Assembly: GCA_013306675.1 (NCBI GenBank)
Contig: JABLUY010000015.1
Location: 224,834 to 288,833 of the forward strand
Direction of reading: 5' to 3'
DNA length: 64,000 nt
DNA from: Thraustochytrium sp. TN22
Taxonomy: Eukaryota > Sar > Bigyra > Thraustochytrida > Thraustochytriidae
The notes beneath the pieces are model-generated. The model was not told the DNA's origin. It worked only from the letters and a program-made list of their open reading frames with translations, and searched no databases. Positions within the stretch are counted from its first letter, which is position 1; every line of letters starts with the position of its first letter. Both the position numbers and the translations under genes were made by a program. This document shows positions 39,512 through 48,829 of this stretch, one piece after another.

Positions 39512-39775
39512 TTACCTCCGCTCGCCCAGCAGGCGGGCGTACGAGTTCTGCATGGCGAGCATGCAGCCGGCAGTGAAGCCGACGAAGCCGAAGCCGGTCA
39601 TCATGAGGCTGCGGTTGTACTTGCCCACCATGTAGCCGTAGGTGCCGGAGCCAACCGCGGCGACCGCCCAGGTGCCCAGGTCCGCGGGCTGCATGTGCGA
39701 GAAGATCTTGCCAAACGAGGGGTTGGGGTCAATGACCGTGTACTTGGGGTTCGTCACCGGCGAGTTGCCCTCCAT
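39512..39775 (-). CDS. Complex I 21 kDa-type accessory subunit (NUXM-like)
   Basis: An 87-residue small membrane protein that resembles the N-terminal family of the fungal 21 kDa subunit of mitochondrial NADH:ubiquinone oxidoreductase. The start MEGNSPVTNPKYTVIDPNPS, the following FGKIFSHMQPADLGTWAVAA and two hydrophobic segments (about 35-50 and 58-75) fit that family, which has the pattern of a YPVIDxxP motif followed by a membrane hairpin. The protein ends NSYARLLGERR. The frame runs further upstream, but the ATG at 39775 is the one that begins the family match. It would sit in the membrane arm of complex I; the assignment rests on short motifs. Confidence 0.75.
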   Translation of the reverse strand: MEGNSPVTNPKYTVIDPNPSFGKIFSHMQPADLGTWAVAAVGSGTYGYMVGKYNRSLMMTGFGFVGFTAGCMLAMQNSYARLLGERR

Positions 39776-40155
39776 GGTGCTCGTGCTGCGCTGCGCGCTC
39801 CGCTCTGTCCGCGCCCGCCGCCACCGCCGCCGCCGCCGCCGCCGCCCTGCCGCACAAGCAAGCGCGCGCGCCGTCCGCTCGCTCGCTCTCGTCTCGCAGC
39901 CTTTTGTTTGCTGCAGGCTTGCTTGCAGCGCGCCGCCAGCGAGCCGCGGTGTGGTACCCTGACCGACCCTCCACAGAACAACCCTTTTTCGCCGGACTGA
40001 CCTGACAGTGTATCTCTTCTGGCATGGCTGACGTGAGTTGTGTCCACGGGGGCCGGCCACGGACTTGCATCAAGGCAGTGGTGGTTTGGTATCATCCCAG
40101 CTGGCTAAACAAAGAGGCAAAATAAACTGGCGCATGCCGATGATCGCATTCACTG
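39776..40155. other. Intergenic region upstream of complex I subunit gene
   Basis: No gene. A CCG trinucleotide run lies at about 39815-39847 in the probable leader, and CCTGACAGTG near 40001-40010 plus CACTGTCAG near 40151-40159 match the recurrent words. Confidence 0.45.
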
Positions 40156-43100
40156 TCAGACCTGAAAGCTATTCTGAAAGCGTGCCCAGATGTCGTCGTT
40201 CACCTCGAATTCTGAGGCGCCCGCGGCGAGCGCCGCACGAACCGAGACACGCCGCACGGGACTCATGGACTGTGTTCGGCGTCCGCGCGAGGCTCTGCGT
40301 TCTATTCTCCTCGCTGCAAACGCGGACTCCTCGGACTGCGCGCTGGCCTGAAAGCCGTGCTCGGGCCAGGGCGGCAGGGGAGGTGGCGGCGTCGAGGCGC
40401 TCCTCCTCGCCTTGGGCGCCATGAACCTCGTCGAGGAACGACTGCGGAATCGCCCCGGCTTCATCGGGAGGTCCGGCGCAATAGGCGCACTTGGCGCCGG
40501 CACGGAGGGCGGCTCCAACCCGGAGACGTCAACGACGAGACTTCCATGCCTACTTTCCGTAGCCGCTGCCGCTCTGGATTCCGCCCACTTCACCACTGGC
40601 TCCGACTCCATGGGTTGAGTCCTCCTCGAGGACTGCAGCCTCTGTTCCGCGTACAAGTCCACGAGTGTCTGGAGAACCTCTGCCCAGACCTGCGCTTCGC
40701 GACTGCCCCTCGCGTCAAAGACGTGGCAAATTCGATCCCCGTGCAGGAGCCGGAGCCGCGCGCCCTCGACACTGACGCGGGTGATGCTGCGCACGTTGAT
40801 GGTCTCTTTGAGCTGCATGTAGATGTTGCCATAGCCGGACGCCACCATGTCCCTGTAAAGGAGGAGCTCGCCCACCGGTTTCAACACCCCATAGACCGCG
40901 CGCTTGGACCGCTTCGAGGATGCGCTCTCCTTGCCCTTGATCTGGGGAGAATGTCGCGGCGACGGAGCGCCGCCCTTCTTCTTGCGTGAGCGCATTTCCA
41001 ACCAGCCCTCCATGGCAATGTCCAAGGCCAGAACCTCTTCGCGGCGAAGTAGCTCCTCGAGCCGCGCGTCCACCGAAACTGGGGCCGGAGCAGCCCCTCG
41101 CGAAACGCCATCATTTGTGGCGGCGCTCCGCAGCGCCGGCGCAGTCACGCTTCGCTTGCGATGCTGCGGTCCAGGCGCCACATCCTTCGTTCCGCGTGCT
41201 GCCTTTGTGGCTTCATCCGCGCTCGGGTCAGGATCCACCTTGCGCTTTTTTCTGCGCACCTCGCGCTCCACCTTGCGTGCGCGCAGGCACACGACCAGGA
41301 AGCAGCTGCTGGCACACAGCGTGAGCCCGCCAAGGCTGGCTAGAATAGGAATCCACAGCTTGCGCGAGGTCAGTTCCAAGGTCGTTGGAGCGGCCGATGG
41401 CAACGACGTGGGCGCCATGACCAGGATTGTCGGCTGCTGCGTGGGCGACGGGCCCTGCGCCGTGGGCGATAGCGTTGCCACGCACTCGTACGGGCAGAAG
41501 CCGCCGCAATCCACGCCCTCCTCGCCCTCGTCGCGCCGCTTGTTGGAGCACAGCAAAAGCATCAGGGCGCCGTCCTCAACGCAGCCCTTGGTGGTCCACG
41601 TGTGACCGCTCGCGCAGCTCGCCGCGTCCGAACAAGACTCAAAGGGCACCACCGAGCGACGCCCGGCTCCTGAATAGCAGTCGCAAATGCCTTGCGCTGG
41701 TAGGCACCGCCCATGCCCGCCACATGGCCGCGCGGAGGCCCAGCCCGGCCCCAGCTCCGCTGGGCATCGGTGATGCCTGAACGGGCAATCCTGGGGACAG
41801 CACGCGGTGGTGGCGCTGTCGACGCCATCCGCTTGTCCCGCCTCGCAAGCCTCGCCGGCCTCGCAGACGCCGTTCCCGCACTCCGCCATACTTGCCGCCA
41901 AATCGAAGGCGGTGCCACCGCAGACGCCCAGCACGTCTGTCCCTTGTGCACAGCAGTACCCGGCGGCGTCCACGACCGCGCAGCACCGCCCGTGAAGGTC
42001 AACGAAGACATCTGCTCCGTCGCAGACGCCACAGGCGTCAATAGATCCGGACGCGCAGCACGCTCCAGAGGCGTCCAAGACGGCCCCGGCCGGGCAGCAC
42101 GCGCCGCTGGGCGTCATGACGTCGCTCCTTGGACAGCGGCGCTCCACCTCGGCTTCCACCACGTCCGTGCTCACGTACGAGAGGGCAAGGGCGCGACGCG
42201 CACCAGTGTCGCCCGTGCACAACGAGTCGCACCCGATCTCTCGGCCCACCCCTGTGCAGGTCGGCGCGAGCAAGAGGTCGGCGCCGACGCAGACCTCCTC
42301 CTTGCTACCTGCCGTCCAAAGACGCACGGCAGGCGAGCATGTCAGAGTGTTGCACTTGCGCTCTGCCATCGTGTCGTCCAGCGCGTAGGCAAACCCCGAG
42401 CCGCACGACTCGCTGCACGGGGTCCAACCCTGGCAGCCGGCGCTCGCGCTTTCGAACGCGGGGCAGGCCGCGACATCCAGCGCGCCGCCCGTCACATTGT
42501 CCACGCAGCGCCTCGTGATGCAGCCCGATGAGAGTGCCGAGGCCTGTACCACAGGCTCGCACACCGTGTTGCACGACCGCTCCAGGGGTAAGAGGTCCTC
42601 CGGCACCTCGCCGCAGGCCATCTCTGCTTCCACCTCCCCTTGCAGAATGCCCTGCGCCGACACACACGCTATAGACCGGCGCTGCGTCCCAGCCAGCGTG
42701 CAGTCTCTAGAGGAGCACGCCGTCCAGGTCCCTGAGTGGACCCACTGTGCGGCGCTGCGCCCTTGGCAAGTGAAGCAGGGCTCTTGCGATAGAGGCGCCG
42801 CCAGGCCGGCGAGCTTGCAATATTCCAGAGAGGTATCCTCGTACGCCTCCGAGGCGACGAGTCTTTCGCAACCTACGGTGCGCGTTCTCCGAGGCCGTTC
42901 CATGGAACACTCGCACGGGCCCCAGGCCGAGGTCACCACGTACCTGACGTGTGCATGAATCGCAAAGCCGCTCGAGACGCGTATGGCGGACCATGCCGAG
43001 ACTCGCAACGACGTGTCCGAGAGCCCAAGCCACACAGGGGTTACGGGCGTGCTCGCATTCCTCGCCGTCGCCCAAATCCCGAGGCCCGTCGCAGGCACAG

Positions 43101-44001
43101 CCCAGCTGATATTTGTGCGGCTCGGCTCGCCGACCGCGGCGAAGCCGCCGCTATCTGGCAGCTCCATGAGCGCCTGTAGTTCGTCGCTCGTGTCTACCGT
43201 ACTCCAAGAGACCTGCAACGAGCCACCCATGAAGGTTGCGTCAGCGCGCACGCCGTAGCTGGGGAGCTCGATCCGCACGGCTTCGTCCTCTCGCAGCGCA
43301 CATGTGGACACTACCGTAAGTGAAACCGAGTCGCCGCCCCGGTTCACGTCAATAATCATGGGGTCGCTCAGGGAAGTCTCCAATGTTTGGTTTGCGCGGC
43401 CGTCCTGCGTGAGCACGACTGTCCATTGGCGCGTGTCTGCGTCCGCCTGCACGTCGTCCACCATGTTAAAGTAGTCGCCAAGTCGGAACGCCTTGGCCAG
43501 CTGCAAAGCCGCGTCATCGGCAAGGTACAGAAAGGGCTGCTGCACGACAGCGTTCACGGCTGAGAGGTACGCCACCTCTTCGCATACGCACGCGTTAGCC
43601 GTGCTGTCGAAGATCAGCCCGAGGCCGCCCCCTTCGCAGCTGCAGGTCGTCGCATCCGCTGCAGACTCCGCAAGTGCCGGGCAGGGAACGCAGAGCGACT
43701 CCTCGTTGCCAATGTCTGGCTTGAAGTAGCCATCGGGGCACGGAATGCAGGCCACGCCTGCCTCGCTGCGGAAATAGCCCGCCTCGCAAGCGCAGGCCGT
43801 GCCGTTGGCGTGCGTGCTCGCGTGCTGCACGCATTGACAGCGCTGCGCGGTCGCGTCCAAGGCCGCGAGGTCCTTGCAGATGACCCGGACGAGGTCGTCG
43901 TCCGCAACCGAGAGGTCCAGCCGCAGTCCTGTCACGAGGGTGCCCAGGAGCACCAGCACCACCCCAGCCCGCGACCGCCTCGCAGGCAGGACGCGGCGCA
44001 T
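40156..44001 (-). CDS. Receptor-like type I membrane protein with Cys-rich, TSP1-like and EGF-like ectodomain and cytoplasmic PH domain
   Basis: A 1281-residue protein. Residues 1-26 are a signal peptide. The ectodomain starts with Cys-rich ephrin-receptor/TNFR-like modules (CACEAGYF, CIPCPDGYFKPDIG, CVPCP, about 54-140), continues with a beta-rich part (about 145-345), thrombospondin type 1-like repeats (SAWGPCECS at 358, SGTWTACSSRDC at 423, WTPCSESCGSGF at 526), a Cys-pair region (CCPAGAVLDASGACC) and an EGF-like loop (CGGHGRCLPAQGICDC, 760-775). A transmembrane helix spans about 881-905, followed by a basic stop-transfer. The cytoplasmic tail has a PH domain (about 996-1120) and a disordered end. 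Ligand unknown. A membrane receptor with a lipid-binding tail is the natural reading, but no kinase is present. Confidence 0.85.
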   Translation of the reverse strand: MRRVLPARRSRAGVVLVLLGTLVTGLRLDLSVADDDLVRVICKDLAALDATAQRCQCVQHASTHANGTACACEAGYFRSEAGVACIPCPDGYFKPDIGNEESLCVPCPALAESAADATTCSCEGGGLGLIFDSTANACVCEEVAYLSAVNAVVQQPFLYLADDAALQLAKAFRLGDYFNMVDDVQADADTRQWTVVLTQDGRANQTLETSLSDPMIIDVNRGGDSVSLTVVSTCALREDEAVRIELPSYGVRADATFMGGSLQVSWSTVDTSDELQALMELPDSGGFAAVGEPSRTNISWAVPATGLGIWATARNASTPVTPVWLGLSDTSLRVSAWSAIRVSSGFAIHAHVRYVVTSAWGPCECSMERPRRTRTVGCERLVASEAYEDTSLEYCKLAGLAAPLSQEPCFTCQGRSAAQWVHSGTWTACSSRDCTLAGTQRRSIACVSAQGILQGEVEAEMACGEVPEDLLPLERSCNTVCEPVVQASALSSGCITRRCVDNVTGGALDVAACPAFESASAGCQGWTPCSESCGSGFAYALDDTMAERKCNTLTCSPAVRLWTAGSKEEVCVGADLLLAPTCTGVGREIGCDSLCTGDTGARRALALSYVSTDVVEAEVERRCPRSDVMTPSGACCPAGAVLDASGACCASGSIDACGVCDGADVFVDLHGRCCAVVDAAGYCCAQGTDVLGVCGGTAFDLAASMAECGNGVCEAGEACEAGQADGVDSATTACCPQDCPFRHHRCPAELGPGWASARPCGGHGRCLPAQGICDCYSGAGRRSVVPFESCSDAASCASGHTWTTKGCVEDGALMLLLCSNKRRDEGEEGVDCGGFCPYECVATLSPTAQGPSPTQQPTILVMAPTSLPSAAPTTLELTSRKLWIPILASLGGLTLCASSCFLVVCLRARKVEREVRRKKRKVDPDPSADEATKAARGTKDVAPGPQHRKRSVTAPALRSAATNDGVSRGAAPAPVSVDARLEELLRREEVLALDIAMEGWLEMRSRKKKGGAPSPRHSPQIKGKESASSKRSKRAVYGVLKPVGELLLYRDMVASGYGNIYMQLKETINVRSITRVSVEGARLRLLHGDRICHVFDARGSREAQVWAEVLQTLVDLYAEQRLQSSRRTQPMESEPVVKWAESRAAAATESRHGSLVVDVSGLEPPSVPAPSAPIAPDLPMKPGRFRSRSSTRFMAPKARRSASTPPPPLPPWPEHGFQASAQSEESAFAARRIERRASRGRRTQSMSPVRRVSVRAALAAGASEFEVNDDIWARFQNSFQV

Positions 44002-44408
44002 GGCCGCTTGGGCGCTGCGTCGTGCACGCGCGTTCTACCTTGGAGCGAGGAGGCCGGCCCGCGCGAGCTGCCGCGCGGAGGCGCGTGGGGCTGCGTGCGG
44101 GCTGGCTGGGCCTACGCAGCCTGATGCGCCTTGCAGCGGACTCGGAGCGTGACAATAAAAAGGGCCGTTGGGACCAGTGCCCTGTGTTCCCCTTGTGGGC
44201 TGCCGCGCAGGGAAAAGTCGAAGAGGACTCTCCTCTTGTCTTTGGGGAGCTTCCGCTCGTGAGGGGTGGCGCGCGGATCTCGCTCGCGCGGGATCAAGTT
44301 CCTTCGGAGCCCGAGTTTGGCCTGGGGGAAAGGACTTGAGATTTGTTTGGAGGCGGATGCAGGCCGCGGCGGCTCGCCTCGAGGAGATGCGTGTTCCTCG
44401 ACAGAAAC

Positions 44409-44469
<61 letters not shown>

Positions 44470-44808
44470 CGTCCAGCCGATGGGCGCTGGCTGCCCTTTT
44501 TCCTCCTGGTGCACGACCGGTTCGAGGGCGAACGTCGGCTCGGCACCGTGACACTGATTGCAGGTTCGTCCGCACATGAACAATCCCGAGAAAAGCTCCG
44601 TTGGCCTTACTGTGAGCTTAGTTCCCTTGCCATTCCGGGAAGAAAAGGGAGGCAACTTGCCGTTTTTCCGCGTGTGAGATGTACAAGGCGGCCAGCCAGA
44701 CTGATGGTACGGGGAGCAGAGGAGGGAAATTGAGGTAACGGCAATGAATCTTCTTCTCCTTTGTATTCTTTCCTTTTATGTTCTTTCCAGCAAGCGGCAT
44801 ACTCACAG
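44002..44808. other. Intergenic region with GA microsatellite
   Basis: No gene. GCGGACTCGGAGCGTGAC at about 44136-44152 joins two of the recurrent words, about 140 bp upstream of the receptor-like ATG. A pure GA run covers about 44412-44466. Confidence 0.6.
44412..44466. repeat. GA dinucleotide microsatellite
   Basis: About 27 GA units, the reverse complement type of the CT array beside the assembly gap. Confidence 0.95.
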
Positions 44809-46266
44809 TCAGGCGTCAGGCACCGGGACCCAGCGAATGCCGCAGACGCGAAAGAGCTGGTAGGGCGCCTCGTTGTGGCGAAAGGCAGGTGGGCGCAGGC
44901 GGAGGCTGCCGCCAGGTAGGCGGTTGCGACGGCCCTCGTCCGCGTCGGTGGTGACAGAGATGACCGGAACAGGACTGGGAGCCAGCTTATACTGGCTCGC
45001 CAGGAGGTGCTCGTCACGGCTAAGCACATCAAAGAACTCGTAGAAACGAGTGCACACGCCGAGACGCGCGCACATTGGACCGTGATTGCACAAGTCTTCC
45101 GCGGCGTCCGTCGTGGGCGCCGACGAGAGGTCGCAGCGCTCCAGCAGCTTGATCTCCTCGACCGTGCGGCGGCGGAAGTAGACCGGGTCGCGCAGAATGA
45201 GTGTCCTGCAGATGGAGGCGCCCACTGCAGCGAGCGTCGGCTCGTGGGGAAGGCACGGCACGAGCAAGCAGACGGCTCCGCGGCGAGTCCGCGAAAGCGA
45301 ATCCAGCGCGTCGAAAGACTCCTGTGCGTCGCCCTGGCCGGCGCCCCGGCACGTGCGGATCTCAAAGTAGTCGCCAAAGGCGACGCGTGTGGCCAAGTGC
45401 GCGCTACACATGGCGCGCCACACCTCGTCGACGTCCTCGCAGTCGAAGAAGTGCGACCAGTAGCCCATCTCGGCCGGGTTCTGGACTTCGCGCTTTTTCG
45501 GGTCCGCCGAAAAAGTTTCCGGCGTGGCGCGGCCCAGCGTGACCGCGCACGACCAGCGCAGGAGCCGGCGTGTCGCCTCTGCACGGTCCAGCACGTGCGA
45601 GCGCGTGTTGAGGACAGCCACGCTCTTGTGTGCGCACCTCCGTAGCGAGATATTGAGCAGCTCCAAGTGCGACTTGAGCATGACCTTGTCGTCGACGCGC
45701 ACCCAGAAGCGCGGCTCGTCCTGAGCAGCCTCGTCTACCGGTGTTGGCGCCACCCTACGTCGGGCGCGCTTGTGCGGGCGGAAGAAGACGAAGTCGCCGC
45801 CCTGGTTCTCAATGGTGAAGACGCCCTCATCCTCATCGCCCGGACCCTCGTCATCTTCGTCGTCCTGGTTCCGTTCTTGCCCCCCTCTCTGGCCAGGGCC
45901 AACATCTTCATCTTCATCTTCTTCGCCTCCTCCTCCTTCGTGCTCTTCTTGGTCCTGGTCCTGGTCCTGGTCCTGGTCCTGGGTATGGTCTTCATCCCGG
46001 TCTTGGTCCCGCTCCTGTTCACCGCCGCGCTCGTTCGCTGCTTGCGCAACAAGTGCGCGCAACTCCTCGCTCTGCTCGTTCTCCGCGAGCCAGACGGACG
46101 CCTGGGGCGCGCTTCTGCCTTGCGCAGCGTACACGAGCCCGAGCGCGCGCCGCGAGATGTTCGGAAAGGCGGTCGCCAGCGCGTCCACGGCGGCCGCCGC
46201 CTCGTCCAGCGCCGCGCCGGCCTGCCCCATCCCGACGCTGCCGGCGGCGGCCGCGTTTTCCGCCAT
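44809..46266 (-). CDS. CUE/UBA-like domain protein with unknown C-terminal domain
   Basis: A 485-residue protein. Residues about 18-62 (AAAAVDALATAFPNISRRAL, then VYAAQGRSAPQASVWLAEN) have the helical pattern of a CUE/UBA ubiquitin-binding domain. A highly acidic linker with Asp-Gln repeats follows (about 83-150). The C-terminal ~300 residues form an ordered domain not recognised, with features such as FWVRVDDKVMLKSHLELLN, GYWSHFFDCEDVDEVW, a cluster CNHGPMCARLGVCTRFYEFF (about 390-410) and an end at GIRWVPVPDA. A ubiquitin-linked adaptor role is possible for the N-terminal part only; the C-terminal domain may be lineage-specific. The Asp-Gln repeat DNA is a GGTCCT hexamer array. Confidence 0.7.
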   Translation of the reverse strand: MAENAAAAGSVGMGQAGAALDEAAAAVDALATAFPNISRRALGLVYAAQGRSAPQASVWLAENEQSEELRALVAQAANERGGEQERDQDRDEDHTQDQDQDQDQDQEEHEGGGGEEDEDEDVGPGQRGGQERNQDDEDDEGPGDEDEGVFTIENQGGDFVFFRPHKRARRRVAPTPVDEAAQDEPRFWVRVDDKVMLKSHLELLNISLRRCAHKSVAVLNTRSHVLDRAEATRRLLRWSCAVTLGRATPETFSADPKKREVQNPAEMGYWSHFFDCEDVDEVWRAMCSAHLATRVAFGDYFEIRTCRGAGQGDAQESFDALDSLSRTRRGAVCLLVPCLPHEPTLAAVGASICRTLILRDPVYFRRRTVEEIKLLERCDLSSAPTTDAAEDLCNHGPMCARLGVCTRFYEFFDVLSRDEHLLASQYKLAPSPVPVISVTTDADEGRRNRLPGGSLRLRPPAFRHNEAPYQLFRVCGIRWVPVPDA

Positions 46267-46771
46267 CTCGCTCGCGCGCTGCTGTGATCCTCGCGCCCGC
46301 TAGCGCCCTCCCTTTTCCGCTCGCCCGCTGCGCCGCCGCCCGCGCCGCCACCGCTCGCGCTCGTCCCGGTTTGCGGCTGGCCGCGCGCGCGCGCGCGCGG
46401 CGGAGAAAGGGAGGGCTTGCTTCGTTTCGCCTGCTTTCCCTGCCAGCGCCGCGGCGCCGCGGCGAGGGAAAAAATCGAAGGGAGGGTCGATGCGGTACAT
46501 GTAAGCCGCCTGGTACGGCGAGGCGGGCAGCCTCGGACAGGCCCGGGGAAGGAGTCATGGCGTGGCGCCGTGGTTGGCGCAGGCAAGGAGAGCAAGAGCG
46601 AGGCAGAATCAGAGTCATCAGACAGTCGGAAGAGAGAGAGACAAAGGGGAAAGCGATGATTCCAATGATGTTGTAGTTGTAGTTGTTGTTGTTGTTGTTG
46701 CTGGAGTGGCGCGGCTGAGGTTGCGGTTCTTCACAAGTGGCTTTGAGGCAGCAGCCGACGGCTCTGGTCAG
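46267..46771. other. Intergenic region
   Basis: No gene. A CG alternating stretch lies near 46381-46401 and a GTT trinucleotide run at about 46675-46702 just downstream of the dehydrogenase stop. Confidence 0.55.
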
Positions 46772-47881
46772 CTAGTTCTTGAGGCTGCTGGAGGCCTTCC
46801 CAAGCCACCACTCCTCGTTCGCCTTCATCCAGTCGAGGGTCATCTTCCAGCCGTCCTTGGAGGAGACGATGGGCTCATAGTCGAGATCCCGCTTGGCGTT
46901 GGTAATGTCAAAGAGGCGGTGGATGGTGAGCATGCGAATGTTGAAGGGGTTAATGCGGAACTGCGTGCCGGTGACGTAGGTGACGCCCTTGAGCATGTAG
47001 GCGATGCTGTAGAGCAGCGAGGTCGGCAGATGCATCTTGTCCATGAGCGAGCCATAGCCCAAGTACTCGCTCGCGTTGCTGATGACCTGCCAGAAGTAGG
47101 TGTCCATGTCGCCATCCGTGACGATGTAGAACTTGCCGAGCACCGGCGAGCCCTTGTACAGCTTATCGTACGCGATGATGAGCGCGTGGCAGTAGTTGTC
47201 CACGTAGGTGAAGCTGATGCGGTTGTTGCCGCTGCCAAAGATGCGCAGCTTGCCGGTACGGCAAGCGTGCATGAGGTTGGGCAGCGCGAGGCCGTCGCGC
47301 GGGCCGTACACCTGATGAGGGCCGATGGACACGGTCAAAAAGGTGTCAGAGCAGGCCTCCTGGACGGCCTTGTCGCCCATGGACTTGGTCTCGGCGTACG
47401 CCTGGAGAAACTCGCCGGGCTTTGGGTTCGGCAGCTCCTCCTCCTTGAGGCCGTCGATGTCGCTGCCGTCCATGCGCGTGGACGGCGACGTGGACATGAT
47501 GAGACGGCCAATGTTATGCTCCTTGCACGCGTTGATGACGTTGAGCGTGCCCTCGTAGTTGACCTTGTAGTACAGGCCCTTGGGAAAGAAGGGGCCCACC
47601 AGGGCGGCCATGTGCCACACGCAGTCCGCGCCCTCGAACGCCTTGCTTACCTCGGCCGGCTTGGTCAGGTCGCCCTTGATGTAGACCACCTTCGCCTTCT
47701 CCTCGGGCGAGAGGAACTCCAGCGATTCGCCGGGCTCCGGGTCGCGCAGGTCGAACGAGACCACCTTGGCCGCGCCGCGCTGCACCAGCATCTCCACCAG
47801 CCGCCGCCCGACCAGCCCGCTGCCGCCCGTCACCACGCAGGTGATGCCCTCCACGCCATGCGGCGCGGTCTCCAGCGACAT
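46772..47881 (-). CDS. ERG26: 3-beta-HSD family dehydrogenase, sterol-4-alpha-carboxylate 3-dehydrogenase-like
   Basis: A 369-residue extended short-chain dehydrogenase of the 3-beta-HSD/NSDHL/Erg26 family. In sterol synthesis this enzyme oxidises the 3-hydroxyl of 4-carboxysterols and triggers decarboxylation, using NAD(P) at the ER membrane. The Rossmann motif TGGSGLVG is at 18-25, FDLRDPEPGE follows for cofactor selection, a Ser/Thr-rich active-site strand (LIMSTSPSTRMDG) is at 127-139, and the catalytic pair is Tyr162 and Lys166 in AYAETKSMG. A hydrophobic stretch at about 275-295 (LLYSIAYMLKGV) may be the membrane contact. The ATG at 47881 begins the family match; the frame is open upstream. 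Divergent from the WD40 gene. Confidence 0.88.
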   Translation of the reverse strand: MSLETAPHGVEGITCVVTGGSGLVGRRLVEMLVQRGAAKVVSFDLRDPEPGESLEFLSPEEKAKVVYIKGDLTKPAEVSKAFEGADCVWHMAALVGPFFPKGLYYKVNYEGTLNVINACKEHNIGRLIMSTSPSTRMDGSDIDGLKEEELPNPKPGEFLQAYAETKSMGDKAVQEACSDTFLTVSIGPHQVYGPRDGLALPNLMHACRTGKLRIFGSGNNRISFTYVDNYCHALIIAYDKLYKGSPVLGKFYIVTDGDMDTYFWQVISNASEYLGYGSLMDKMHLPTSLLYSIAYMLKGVTYVTGTQFRINPFNIRMLTIHRLFDITNAKRDLDYEPIVSSKDGWKMTLDWMKANEEWWLGKASSSLKN

Positions 47882-48829
47882 CCTCCCTCCTTCTTTCTCT
47901 CCCCTCCCCCCCCCGCCAGGACAAGACCAGGCACGCTCGCTCGCTCCGCCGCGCGCTCCGCTCTGCTTTGCTTTGCCGCTTTGCCGCCCGCCCGCCCCGC
48001 GCGCGCTGCTCCGGCCTGCGAGGTACGACGCCACGCCGCTGATGATGACTGTGCAGACCTGGGCGCGTGGGCGCGACGACGCTGGCGCAATCCAAAGGCG
48101 TGCAGCGTAGGGTACGCGGGACTTCGTCACTGCTGCTTCCTGCGTCCGAAGAAAGTTGTGGCAGTGCCATGGCCAGAGCACCTGGACTCGGACCTGCAGC
48201 CGCAGCGGCCCGGCAGCCTGCAGCCTGCAGGCTGCAGCGGCCATCTGCGCTACAGCGCCGACGGATGCTGAGACGCCCCGCGCAAATCTCAGATGGTGGC
48301 GTCTTGCTGCGATGGTCGCGTGGGGGAGCAGGGTCGGGTCGGCCACCATCTGCGTGCCTCCCTGCGTCCGCCCGCGGTCGAAGCGAGAGGCGAGCCTTGC
48401 GCTCCGCGAGCAGCGTGTCAGTCGCCAGACCCCGGCCGGGACGTCGCTGCCTAGCTTGTGCCATGGAACTGCTGAGCGATCGCGAAGAAGACGGCGACGA
48501 AGCCGGGCGCGGAGAGATTGGGCCAGCTGGTACGTGGCGCGTCTGATCAGAGCACCGTGAACTTGTCCACCAGAGGCAGCAGCGCTGGGTCGGCGGTTTC
48601 GGAACGAAGCCAATGCGGTTCTTGCGAACGGCCAATGCTGCATTGGCCGGGTGGACGCGGGCACTGTCGGCAAACTCGGCGGCGGAGATCGTGGCGGAGA
48701 GCGCGGCGAAGGCGCGCGGGTAGCGGCGCGAAAAAGGCGGCGACAGGCCCGCGGGGCCCCGGCGCTCGGCTGGCGAGCTGACTTGCCGGCTTGCAGGCTG
48801 GCCGCCCAGCGAGCGAGGACGTGGGGACG
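47882..48829. other. Divergent promoter region between ERG26-like and WD40 genes
   Basis: No gene. A short poly-C run near 47908-47916 sits in the ERG26 leader and a CTGCAG-rich palindromic stretch at about 48208-48235. Open frames here are Arg/Ala-rich and not protein-like. Confidence 0.5.
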
